Of a stretch of DNA of 64,000 nt, positions 53,019-61,338 are shown in pieces. The notes beneath the pieces were generated by a model. That model searched no databases. It was not told the origin of the DNA and saw only the letters and a list, made by a program, of their open reading frames with translations. Position numbers and translations under genes: made by a program. Origin of the DNA: Sphingopyxis witflariensis (GTDB lineage: Bacteria; Pseudomonadota; Alphaproteobacteria; Sphingomonadales; Sphingomonadaceae); NCBI RefSeq assembly GCF_002205635.1, contig NZ_NISJ01000002.1:434001-498000 (forward strand), given 5' to 3'. Position 1 is the stretch's first letter. Each line of letters begins with the position of its first letter.

Positions 53019-54212
53019 TTACCCTTCTGCGCGTGTCATGACCCGGTCTTTTTCTAGGTCATAACTATAGAGATGCAGGCTCCTTGTCGCGATTAGCCGA
53101 ACGGCATATTCAACGGTTGCAGGCGAAATGAAGAACCATTCACGCGGATCCACCGACCGACCAAATCGATCGGGCAGTCGGACATCGATACAGGCGCCGG
53201 CGAAAAAGCGATGAAGTAGCCCTTCGATCTTTTTCGGGGCCACGCCGCGAGTGTCATATTCAGCCAAGATCTCGGCCTTCGCCATGAGGAAGGTGGGATC
53301 GTTTTCAGCGGTGCTGATTCGACTGGCCGGCGAGCCAGTCGTAGAGCCTATCTTCACCATATGATGCTTCAGATCGGCTAAGGCGGGATCGTCGGACAGT
53401 GTTTTCGCGACGTAAATGCACCCAGTCACCGGGGCCGCCTGCCCCTCGAAGAGAGGGCCGGCCTGCGGCGAAAGCACCCTGCGGCTATTCTCTGCCCGAT
53501 ACAGTGCCTTTCCGAAGGAGCGGAGCAGGTGGCCACTCTCGGTCCCGCTGTCATAAATGATACGGAGCCTGGCATCTTTCTGGTCGCCGCGGGTGCGCGT
53601 CATCCATGCACCAACCTCAGCGATGTAGGCGAGCTGCCCATCGAGGATGAACATATCACCGGCAGCAATCTGGTATGTGGAGCTGGTCGGAACCGTTGAT
53701 CTGGCGCCGGAAGCAATATCAGCGATGAATTCGTCAAAAATGGGAGCAAACTTCTCGAACTCGGCGCACGGTATCCGTTCGGCAATCATATCCGCTTCCG
53801 CCTTGGGGACAGGCGGCGGAGTGGCCCGGAACTCGAAAATGTGATCGTCGGGTGTCGACAGCAGATCATCGTCGGCCGCGATGAGTTCGTCGAGGCTGGC
53901 GGGGATCCGATCTTTGTCATGCTCGGCCGGCACGAGAAGATCATATTGGTCCAGATCCCGGAGCGCCCGGACTTTGGCCTCATCATTTCGGAACGCGGCC
54001 AACCGCACACCCAGCCTCATTTCCTCGGGCGATCGGGAAGCTGGGTCCGGCGCCCTGCCATGACGCTCGCGAAATGCTACGATTTCCAGGAACAGTCGAG
54101 CCTGGTCATCGGCCGGGGACGACACCTTCTTCGTTTCAGGAACGAACAGATCGTCTTTGGACGCAATGAGTTCGTCCAGCATATCGTAGAAACGACTGAC
54201 TGACCGAGACAT
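53019..54212 (-). CDS. GIY-YIG-family nuclease with duplicated N-terminal motif region
   Basis: A 397-residue protein. The C-terminal half has a GIY-YIG fold (T5orf172-like): CIYVAKTL at 265-272 and MVKIGSTT at 285-292, then RISTAENDP. The N-terminal half contains two related acidic motifs (LDELIASKDDL at 12-22 and LDELIAADDDL further on) and a segment FRERHGRAPDPASRSPEEMRL at 47-67 that resembles the C-terminus of the helicase encoded just upstream. The start overlaps the helicase stop (TGATG). It is probably the DNA-cleaving effector of the operon. Catalysis is inferred from the fold only. Confidence 0.8.
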   Translation of the reverse strand: MSRSVSRFYDMLDELIASKDDLFVPETKKVSSPADDQARLFLEIVAFRERHGRAPDPASRSPEEMRLGVRLAAFRNDEAKVRALRDLDQYDLLVPAEHDKDRIPASLDELIAADDDLLSTPDDHIFEFRATPPPVPKAEADMIAERIPCAEFEKFAPIFDEFIADIASGARSTVPTSSTYQIAAGDMFILDGQLAYIAEVGAWMTRTRGDQKDARLRIIYDSGTESGHLLRSFGKALYRAENSRRVLSPQAGPLFEGQAAPVTGCIYVAKTLSDDPALADLKHHMVKIGSTTGSPASRISTAENDPTFLMAKAEILAEYDTRGVAPKKIEGLLHRFFAGACIDVRLPDRFGRSVDPREWFFISPATVEYAVRLIATRSLHLYSYDLEKDRVMTRAEG

Positions 54213-56257
54213 CAGGCGGCCTGTTCCCTCTGCCGTCGGATTGCCGCAGCTCGTATCCAGGCATGGGCTTCGGCCATGCGTTTCTCGATCGGATTTGCCG
54301 AGTTGATGTTCGGATCCCGCCCGTGCTGCTCCTTGAACGCGCGGATACGCGGCACCTGTGCCAAAGCCTCGGCCTCGCTAATCGTGATCTTGGTTTCCGC
54401 AATGGTCTGATGAATTCGCCGGAGAACAGATTCGCCCAGCGCCTTCGACAGAATTTCATATGACTGCTGAAAGGGGTTAACCTGGTCGATCAGGTCGATG
54501 CTGAGCTCCGGCATCGTGACGAATTTCGAGGTCAGCTTCAGCAGCTGCGCATGAGCCTTCTGACCGTCGGTGGCATCTCCGTCTTCGGAAGGAGGAAGGC
54601 CCTCCTGACGGCTGGCCTGCGTCAGATGAGCGAGAACAGCGCGTCTCGCCACCACGTTTTGGCGAATTGCCTCTATGTCGTCTTCATTCTCGGCGATGTC
54701 GGGATAACGCCGGGCGATCAGATCAGGGATAAGGTGCTGATTGATCGTCTCTGCCGGAAATTCGTCTGGAATAAGGCTCGCCCGAAGCACCTGGGAGTCT
54801 TGCAGGACAGCAGCCATGAGATCCGTCATATCGGTCTGAATGATTTCCACGGCGCGTTTGCTTGTCGGCTCTTTGAGCCCCGTTATCTCAATCGTCGGCT
54901 CGGCATCGAGTAGGTCAATACGGGTCGCGGGCCTTGCCACACCATCGAAGCGATCGTCCGATGGCCTGGTGCGAAAGTTGAAGTTTGGCGCCAGCACCTG
55001 TTCCATGAGCAAAGAGCAGGCGATTGCTTTCAGCATATCGTTCACTGCCGTGCGCACCAGATCGTCGGCCGTATCGGGTTCTGCAATAAGGTTGGTGAAC
55101 TGCGCGTGGCTCTTTCCGGGCGCGTCGCGGGTTGCACGGCCGATGATCTGCACAACCTCGGTCAGGGAGCCGCGGTAACCGATGGTCAGGGCATGCTCGC
55201 ACCAGATCCAGTCAAAGCCTTCCTTCGCCATGCCTAAGGCGATGACGATGTCGAGATCATCCTTCTTTTCCACATCCCGCAGTCCGGACAAAACCTTCTG
55301 CTGGGTATCGGGGGTCACCAGATCTGCAATCTTGAGGATCTTGCCACCGTGCGTGCGTAAAAGCTGGAAGCCCGTCACCTCGTCGATTTCGATGACGTCG
55401 CCAAGGACGTCGAGGATGCCGTTCATTTCCTTTATTTTATCGCCCATCGCCGCCTGCGAATTGACGTTCGGGATATGAATGATGGTCTTCTTGGTCGGAT
55501 CGAGAACCTCGCCAATCGCGGTCAGGTAGTTGCCATGGTAAAAATGGTAGCCAATACCAAGGGTCCTGAGGTGCTCGTAGCCCGAAAGCTGCTCGTAATA
55601 GGTGTATGTGACCCGCGTGAACTTCTCTTCGTCCTCAGGCCGAAGCACCGGCACCTGGTCGCCGCGGAAATACGACCCGGTCATTGCGATCAAATGAGCC
55701 GAGCCTTCGTTCATTACCGCGCGGATCAACTCGCCCAAGCGATTATCTGCGTCGGCCGACACATGATGAAACTCGTCGATCGCGAGGGCGCAATGATGGA
55801 AAGCTGAAATGCCTTGACCGTCGTTCATGATCCGATCGAACGCATGGCGAAGCGTGGAATGGGTGCAGACGATGATTTCGTCTTCGCTTTGCATAAATCG
55901 AATGAAGGCGTTGATCTTGCCGCCCTCGCCACCAATCAGATCGCACAGATTATTCTGCGGTGACACGGTCCAATCAGCGAAAAACCCATGTTGCGTTAGG
56001 TTTGTCGACCGAAACGAGTTTCCGATCGACCTTTCTGGAACGGCGACGATGATCTTCTTGATACCTTGGTTGGCCAGCTTATCGAGCCCGAGAAACATGA
56101 GCGCTCGGCTTTTCCCAGATGCCGGCGGGGACTTGATCAACAAATACTGCGAGTTCCGCGCGTCAAACGCACGGGACTGCATGGCACGCATTCCCATATC
56201 GTTGGTCGACTTGCTGGCGCCGGTGGCCCCATATTCAACAGTTACGAAGTCAGGCAT
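54212..56257 (-). CDS. Superfamily 2 DEAD/DEAH-type helicase
   Basis: A 681-residue protein. Motif I PPASGKS at 44-50, motif II DEFHH at 161-165 (DExH class), motif III-like AMTGSYF, and motif VI QIIGRATR at 370-377 define an SF2 helicase or translocase. The last 40 residues carry FKEQHGRDPNINSANPIEKRM, similar to a segment of the adjacent nuclease. It is 13 bases after the methyltransferase gene and coupled to the nuclease gene by TGATG. Likely role: ATP-driven DNA translocation in a restriction-like system. Confidence 0.88.
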   Translation of the reverse strand: MPDFVTVEYGATGASKSTNDMGMRAMQSRAFDARNSQYLLIKSPPASGKSRALMFLGLDKLANQGIKKIIVAVPERSIGNSFRSTNLTQHGFFADWTVSPQNNLCDLIGGEGGKINAFIRFMQSEDEIIVCTHSTLRHAFDRIMNDGQGISAFHHCALAIDEFHHVSADADNRLGELIRAVMNEGSAHLIAMTGSYFRGDQVPVLRPEDEEKFTRVTYTYYEQLSGYEHLRTLGIGYHFYHGNYLTAIGEVLDPTKKTIIHIPNVNSQAAMGDKIKEMNGILDVLGDVIEIDEVTGFQLLRTHGGKILKIADLVTPDTQQKVLSGLRDVEKKDDLDIVIALGMAKEGFDWIWCEHALTIGYRGSLTEVVQIIGRATRDAPGKSHAQFTNLIAEPDTADDLVRTAVNDMLKAIACSLLMEQVLAPNFNFRTRPSDDRFDGVARPATRIDLLDAEPTIEITGLKEPTSKRAVEIIQTDMTDLMAAVLQDSQVLRASLIPDEFPAETINQHLIPDLIARRYPDIAENEDDIEAIRQNVVARRAVLAHLTQASRQEGLPPSEDGDATDGQKAHAQLLKLTSKFVTMPELSIDLIDQVNPFQQSYEILSKALGESVLRRIHQTIAETKITISEAEALAQVPRIRAFKEQHGRDPNINSANPIEKRMAEAHAWIRAAAIRRQREQAA

Positions 56258-56270
56258 GGAAATCTCCGGC

Positions 56271-59009
56271 TCAGGCGGCTTTCGCCACTTTCTTGGTCAT
56301 TCGCGCGTAAAGCTTAAACAGGTGCCCAAGCCGCTCATCATCGTCTTTGAATGGACGTCCAATATAAATGGTCTCTAGGAAATCATCGAGCTCACGGTGC
56401 GCTCCAACGAGATCGGCCGGCAAGGTTTCCGGATTGTAGAGCCAAGCAATTGTTTTCCCGCCAGCGATATAAGGCTCACGCACCCGAAGGATGTTCAAGG
56501 CGTGATCCTCAAGCTGTGAGCGTTGTTCATCTGATAAGGAAGCGATTGGAAAAGTGTTATAAACAAGCGTGTTCGAGTATCTGTAGTCGGATTTAAGCCG
56601 ACCCCCGACTGCGCTTGTCCAGACACGGTGTAGGGTGCTGCTGAGAATGGAAAAGACCCAGGTCGGCGGATTATAAATAGCGAACGCACTGTCGGTAGCG
56701 ACTGTATTCTGAGGAAGAAAACCCACGGTAAGATACGGTCGCCGTTCGGACGAAACTCGCGGTATGATGAGAAAGGCTTCATCCCGATGCCTTACTTCGT
56801 TGAATCGGTGAGGCCATGCCGAAGAAGCTGCGGTCGACGCCTTCGGACTCGCCGATCGAACTGCCGCGGTGAGCCTTAATCGTTCAGCAATAGCCGGGAT
56901 CGCTTTTGCCGCGGCGAGATCACTGTCTCTAATCCAGAGACAATATCGCGTCTGCCCTTGAATAAATTCCTGTGCGCCAAAAACTGGTCGAATGAAGGTT
57001 TTTGAGCTGGGAAAATCTTGGCACAATTTAGCAGCTTCATCCGACGACAACATGAGATGGCCGCCGTCTTTGGCAGCGTTCCCTAATTCGATTTGTGGAA
57101 GCCTTGAAATAGCAGACGCATGACGTTCAACGAATATATCTGGAGCGTCAACAAGGTAAGGATTTATATTTGAAGCAGCGAGCTTATGTTCTGATCCGAA
57201 AATAAACTTCGGTTTGTTACTAATCGGTCTAACCGAGACGATCACACAAATAACACCAGCATTTTTAGCTGCGCTATTGCTCCACTTGAACGGTTTATAA
57301 CTAAATCCGTATTCCGCTTTCTTTTTATTTATAAGTGGCCACAACAAGGGCACCTGTTCCCCTTGAAACAGAGAATTGGTTGTGACGAATGCCGCTTCTG
57401 CCCCCGTTTTTTGGGCGTAATCGGCAGCTCGAGCAAACCAAGCGGCGACATAATCTAAATTCCCGAAAACGCCGTTTTCATTCGCGAAGGCTATTTCCAT
57501 ATCGCGCTGTTGTTCGCGCGTTCTTTTGGGGCGCCCAAGATAGGGCGGGTTCCCAATAATTAGAATTTCGGCACCATCTTCAGGTGGGCAAATGGTCAGC
57601 CAGTCTGCTCTTAAGGCATTCCCTACCACGATGCTTCCCGCGTCAGATAATGGCAACGCAGGCGTAGGGGCTGAGCAGATCTCGTCCAATTTTCGGTTCA
57701 TCTGATATTGAGAAATCCACAGCGAGAGCTTGGCTGTTTCGCAAGCGAAGTCGACCGGATCTACTCCATAGAAGCTGCTAATCCGAATCCCCGTCTGGTA
57801 ATCAGCCAACGCGAGCTGACCTCTTCGTTTAACGTCGCGCATTCGGCGAAACGCTTCGGTCTCAATCAGCCGGAGCTCACGATAAGCGATGATAAGGAAA
57901 TTGCCTGAACCGCAGGCCGGATCGAAAATCCGAATATGTGCAATTCGGCCGACCAGTTTTTCGAGCGCCTTGATATTGTCTCCGGCTAAGGTCAGTTGCT
58001 CTCGAAGAGAATTGAGAAACAACGGTTCTAGCACCTTCATGATGTTCGGCACGGAGGTGTAATGCATACCAAAATCGGCACGCATATCAGTGTGTATGAT
58101 TGCTTGGATCATAGAGCCAAAAATGTCGGCGTGAATTTGATCCCATTGGAGTTCAGCGGCTTCAAACAGAAGCCGTCGCGCCCGACGATTGAAGACTGGA
58201 ACCTCAGTTCGATCACGAAACAAGCCGCCATTTACATAAGGAAAGTCACCGGCTATGCGCTGAGACCGCACGCCTCGAGCCCGACGAGCTTCGCTATCCG
58301 CCACGTCCAACGATAGAAAAATATCCTCGATGACGCGTTGCGTATCAGACCCGTCGACTTCACGTGCTTCCCTGCGCAAAGTGTTCAGGAAAAGCTTTTC
58401 AGAAAATATTCCAGTGTCTTCCGCAAACATGCAGAACAGCAACCGCGTCATAAATATATTGAGGTCGTGGATTTGGTCGGCGCCCCAAGTCGGGTTGGCG
58501 TCCCGAATTGCATCATGGAATTTGGCCATGTGACGAGCAGCGCGGACGTCGGCAGCCGTCTCAGGAGCCGGCTTGTAGCGCTCGACACCAAACATGGGCA
58601 GCAAGAAATCGTAATTGACTGCCAGGTCCGCCAAGCGATCGAACGATGGAGTTTCGCCTGTCTTTATATCGACGGCCAGAAACTCGTCCCCATCGGTGCT
58701 CATAAGGAAGCGAGGCGCATTTTTAGACGCCGCACCTTTCTTTCCGATCAAAGACGCCTTCAGGTCTTCAATTGTGTTTTGGACCTGTCCGGCGTCCGCA
58801 GCTCGAAAGAGGAGCTTCTTCGGCCATAGGATATCGGACGCCGCCAGTCCTGCAGGATGCTTCATACGAAGCTTTGTGACCTCGTTGCGAGACGCATCGA
58901 AAGCTTCCATCACGCGGAACGGAAAATCGTGAAGCGTGCAGGCGCCGGATGTGACGTCTGCCACCAACTGGTCGAGCTCTTCCTCGATTGCGATCGTGTT
59001 CAATGCCAT
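56271..59009 (-). CDS. MmeI/YeeA-like DNA adenine methyltransferase
   Basis: A 912-residue protein. The SAM-binding motif FDPACGSGNFL (Asp363) and catalytic NPPY at 487-490 identify a gamma-type N6-adenine methyltransferase; the region before it, ...HYTSVPNIMKVLEPLFLNSLRE, is the helical spacer seen in MmeI-type enzymes. The C-terminal third (from about 600) probably recognises the target sequence. Near the N-terminus, DGDEFLAVDIKTGE around residue 110 could be part of a PD-(D/E)xK-like nuclease or a structural element; I cannot decide. Length is close to MmeI (919 residues). It would mark self DNA, with helicase and nuclease encoded downstream. Confidence 0.85.
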   Translation of the reverse strand: MALNTIAIEEELDQLVADVTSGACTLHDFPFRVMEAFDASRNEVTKLRMKHPAGLAASDILWPKKLLFRAADAGQVQNTIEDLKASLIGKKGAASKNAPRFLMSTDGDEFLAVDIKTGETPSFDRLADLAVNYDFLLPMFGVERYKPAPETAADVRAARHMAKFHDAIRDANPTWGADQIHDLNIFMTRLLFCMFAEDTGIFSEKLFLNTLRREAREVDGSDTQRVIEDIFLSLDVADSEARRARGVRSQRIAGDFPYVNGGLFRDRTEVPVFNRRARRLLFEAAELQWDQIHADIFGSMIQAIIHTDMRADFGMHYTSVPNIMKVLEPLFLNSLREQLTLAGDNIKALEKLVGRIAHIRIFDPACGSGNFLIIAYRELRLIETEAFRRMRDVKRRGQLALADYQTGIRISSFYGVDPVDFACETAKLSLWISQYQMNRKLDEICSAPTPALPLSDAGSIVVGNALRADWLTICPPEDGAEILIIGNPPYLGRPKRTREQQRDMEIAFANENGVFGNLDYVAAWFARAADYAQKTGAEAAFVTTNSLFQGEQVPLLWPLINKKKAEYGFSYKPFKWSNSAAKNAGVICVIVSVRPISNKPKFIFGSEHKLAASNINPYLVDAPDIFVERHASAISRLPQIELGNAAKDGGHLMLSSDEAAKLCQDFPSSKTFIRPVFGAQEFIQGQTRYCLWIRDSDLAAAKAIPAIAERLRLTAAVRSASPKASTAASSAWPHRFNEVRHRDEAFLIIPRVSSERRPYLTVGFLPQNTVATDSAFAIYNPPTWVFSILSSTLHRVWTSAVGGRLKSDYRYSNTLVYNTFPIASLSDEQRSQLEDHALNILRVREPYIAGGKTIAWLYNPETLPADLVGAHRELDDFLETIYIGRPFKDDDERLGHLFKLYARMTKKVAKAA

Positions 59010-59021
59010 GAGACCGCGCCG

Positions 59022-59363
59022 TCAGTCGTCTGAACCGGCACGGGGACCGGATTTCCCACGAGCAAGCCCTTGTGCAGCGCCTTTTTCAGCGCCCTCGATC
59101 AGCGAGGACGGCATCTGGATCCAGTCTACCCCTAGCGCCATAAAGCACTGCATGATGAAGACGGCTGTGAAGCGGCCGCGGCTCACCTTATTTCGCAAGT
59201 TCAGCTCGTTGTCGGTGATACCGAACTCCGCGAGCCGGTCCGCCAAGGCTGCATAGGAAACTCCGCGGCGCATCATCTCCGCGCGCAGCATGTTTTTCAC
59301 GAGCTCTTCCCACGCCTTGTCGTTCGCCTGGGTTTCGCCGGTTTTGGTTTGATCATCAGTCAT
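59022..59363 (-). CDS. DUF6471-like small protein, first gene of the defence operon
   Basis: A 113-residue protein. WEELVKNMLRAEMMRRGVSYAALADRLAEFGITDNELNLRNKVSRGRFTAVFIMQCFMALGV resembles the DUF6471 family and has an HTH-like pattern (YAALADRLAEFGI.DNELNLRNKVSRG). It ends in a low-complexity Gly/Ala/Arg tail. It precedes the methyltransferase gene by 12 bases. A palindrome covers its -10 element, so autoregulation is a reasonable hypothesis. Confidence 0.75.
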   Translation of the reverse strand: MTDDQTKTGETQANDKAWEELVKNMLRAEMMRRGVSYAALADRLAEFGITDNELNLRNKVSRGRFTAVFIMQCFMALGVDWIQMPSSLIEGAEKGAAQGLARGKSGPRAGSDD

Positions 59364-59367
59364 GCGC

Positions 59368-59400
59368 GGAAGTTATAGGTTCAACTTCCAAATTTGCAAA
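59368..59400 (-). promoter_or_regulatory. Sigma-70 promoter with embedded palindrome, apparently leaderless
   Basis: On the minus strand: -35 TTTGCA (59400-59395), 17-base spacer, -10 TATAAC (59377-59372), eight bases before the ATG at 59363. Transcription would start at or next to the start codon, giving a leaderless mRNA; no ribosome site is present. GGAAGTT (59368-59374) and AACTTCC (59383-59389) form a 7-bp inverted repeat with 8-base spacer across the -10 element, a classic repressor position. Confidence 0.65.
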
Positions 59401-59430
59401 GGAGGGCGCCATCGTCAGCAGTGAGGCGCA

Positions 59431-59486
59431 TCATCGTTTGTGATGATTATGACTCGACTTCGCGGAAACATCATCGTATATGATGA
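59431..59486. repeat. Two TCATC-N6-GATGA palindromes 40 bp apart
   Basis: TCATC-GTTTGT-GATGA at 59431-59446 and TCATC-GTATAT-GATGA at 59471-59486, with a partial third copy (GCATCATATATCG) at 59492-59504. They lie in the divergent region between the defence operon and the transposase gene and end directly before the transposase start. They could be operator sites or transposase-binding repeats. Confidence 0.5.
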
Positions 59487-59504
59487 CGCAGAGCATCATA
59501 TATC

Positions 59505-60530
59505 GTGGCACAGCATTTCCTCCTCTCTCCAGCGGCCAGTTCGCTAAGCATGCGAGACATCTATCGCATGACGGAGGATGACGCCTACGAGATGTTCAAA
59601 TCGATCAAATGGCCGGATGGCATCCCGACCTGCCCGGAATGCGGCTGCAAGGAGTCGTGGACCCTGGTCGAGAACAGGAAATGGAAGTGCAAGGGGGCGA
59701 TCAAAAACGAGATCACCGGCGAAACCAGCAAATGCTATCTGCAATATACGGTCACCAGCAGGACGCCCCTCGCAAGTCGGAAACGATCCTTCTGCGACAT
59801 CCTCGCGGCCATCGCGACCTTCGTCAGCGGCGTGCTGGGCACAGCCGCGCTGCGTCTCAAGCGCGAGTTCAAGAACTCATACAAAACGCCGTTCGTATTT
59901 GGCCATAAGATCCGCGAGTCGATGAAAATCGACTATGATCAAACGCTAGAGGGCGTGGTTGAAATCGATGGCCTGTTCGTCGGCAGCAAGAAGATGAAGC
60001 CGCCGTTCCCGATCACAAATGAGGCCGATCTCGAAAAATTCTACGATATCTATCGCAAGAAGACCACGTCGCTCGTTGTCGTCCGGGAACGACCTTCGGC
60101 CGACGGCACCGAGACTGGCCGAATCAGGGTAACGCATAGAAAGAACGAAGCCGCAGCGGTTGGTTTCATCAAATCCGTCCTGAAGCCGGGGACCATTGTC
60201 CATGCTGATTATGGGTCGCAATGGGAGCGCTTGAACCTCCATTTCCCGATGATGCGGGTCAATCACTCCAAGACTTACGTGCAGGATGGCGCCTGCACGA
60301 ACTGGGCCGAAAGCTTCTTCTCCCGCGTGCGCGCTGCCGAACGCGGCGTCTATCGTTATTGGTGGGAGAGATATGCCGAGCAATATGGCGTGGAGCTAGC
60401 TTGGCGGGAGGAAAATCGTTTCGTCGACAATGGCCAGCAGATCCGCATGTTGGTTGAATGCTTGATGCGTTCTGGTCGGTCCACCTTCGCTGGCTACTGG
60501 CAGCGCCACAAAAGCAAGTTCCCCTTCTGA
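59505..60530 (+). mobile_element. IS1595-family (ISXO2-like) DDE transposase gene
   Basis: A 341-residue protein starting from GTG. The N-terminus MAQHFLLSPAASSLSMRDIYRM fits the family's common beginning, followed by a zinc-ribbon (CPECGCKESW...) and the catalytic triad D155 (VEIDGLFVG), D235 (VHADYGSQW) and E269 (NWAESFFSR). The protein appears intact. I found no convincing terminal inverted repeats around it, so element ends are undefined. It lies between the defence operon and a small unknown gene. Confidence 0.85.
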
Positions 60531-60542
60531 AACGGACCTCGG

Positions 60543-61031
60543 TCACACTTCAGAAATAGGAACAATCTCCCAACGTGTCGGGCGCGTGCTGAGCACTCTC
60601 ACCTCGGCGCCGGCTGAACGCAGACTCGCGTCGATCGCCGCCTTAACTCGGTCCATTAGGTCTTCATCAGAAACGTCGCCGCCCAGCCGTTCCATGACGA
60701 GCGTTGCCAATTCTGCAGGATTGGTCGGACGCGCGAGTTCGCGCATGATCGCAAACGCCGTTCTGGTCGTGGCGCCATGCTCGAAGGGGATTACCTGGTT
60801 CTTGGGCTTTACCGGTTTGGTATGCTCAGGGCTCCACTTCGGATCAATTTCGGCCATGATTTCAACGGTAGCTTTTGTGAGTTCGTCCAGACGTGCGATT
60901 CGTGCCCGTTTTTCCTCGACGGTTTCATACTCCGCTTCGATTTTTGCGATCTTGACCTCGAGCTGCAGGCGCTCGCCGCGCCAAGCCGCGTATTTCCGCA
61001 GCAGTCCGGTTTTAAGATTTGAAACGCCCAT
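60543..61031 (-). CDS. Hypothetical protein with N-terminal coiled coil
   Basis: A 162-residue protein. The N-terminal part (LQLEVKIAKIEAEYETVEEKRARIARLDELTKATVEIM) is a strong coiled-coil candidate; the C-terminal part (RTAFAIMRELARPTNPAELATLVMERLGGDVSDEDLMDRVKAAIDASLRSAG) looks like a winged-helix fold. Ends TRWEIVPISEV. Similar proteins are found near mobile elements, but no function is known to me. It is convergent with the transposase gene (12-base gap) and starts about 80 bases from the tRNA fragment. Confidence 0.6.
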   Translation of the reverse strand: MGVSNLKTGLLRKYAAWRGERLQLEVKIAKIEAEYETVEEKRARIARLDELTKATVEIMAEIDPKWSPEHTKPVKPKNQVIPFEHGATTRTAFAIMRELARPTNPAELATLVMERLGGDVSDEDLMDRVKAAIDASLRSAGAEVRVLSTRPTRWEIVPISEV

Positions 61032-61111
61032 CCTGAAAACGGACTAAAGGCATCAACTCGATTCTCAAACCCTTATGTTATTGGTTTTTTTGCGCCAGAA
61101 GACTGGAAAAA

Positions 61112-61158
61112 TGGCGCACCCGAAGGGATTCGAACCCCTGGCCTCTGCCTTCGGAGGG
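61112..61158 (-). other. 3' fragment of tRNA-Arg(CCG), probable attachment site
   Basis: The minus strand reads the last about 47 bases of a tRNA: anticodon loop CTCCGAA (anticodon CCG), stem half GGCAG, variable loop, complete T-arm (AGGGG-TTCGAAT-CCCTT), acceptor half CGGGTGC, discriminator G and CCA. The matching 5' half (expected to begin GCACCCG) is absent; unrelated sequence follows from about 61159. This is the usual product of site-specific integration into a tRNA 3' end. An integrase gene starts 180 bases away. Confidence 0.75.
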
Positions 61159-61338
61159 GGTACTAACATAATTACGCCAGTCCGAGCTAGAGCAAGTTTT
61201 TCTTACCTAAGTCACTATACTGCTGTTGCTTTCTTGCTTTGGTCGCTTCCGCTGACGTATCCTTGTTTACGCCCCGATTTCCTCCCGGCTGCTTACGTGG
61301 TGCTTACGCGAAATTAGGGTCACAATTGGAGAAGGCCC

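Noticed and set aside
53019..59009. DISARM or BREX
   Set aside because: No DUF1998 helicase/DrmB/PLD gene and no PglZ, BrxC or Lon-like gene is present.
61112..61200. Complete tRNA-Arg gene
   Set aside because: The D-arm and 5' acceptor strand are missing; only the 3' part is present.
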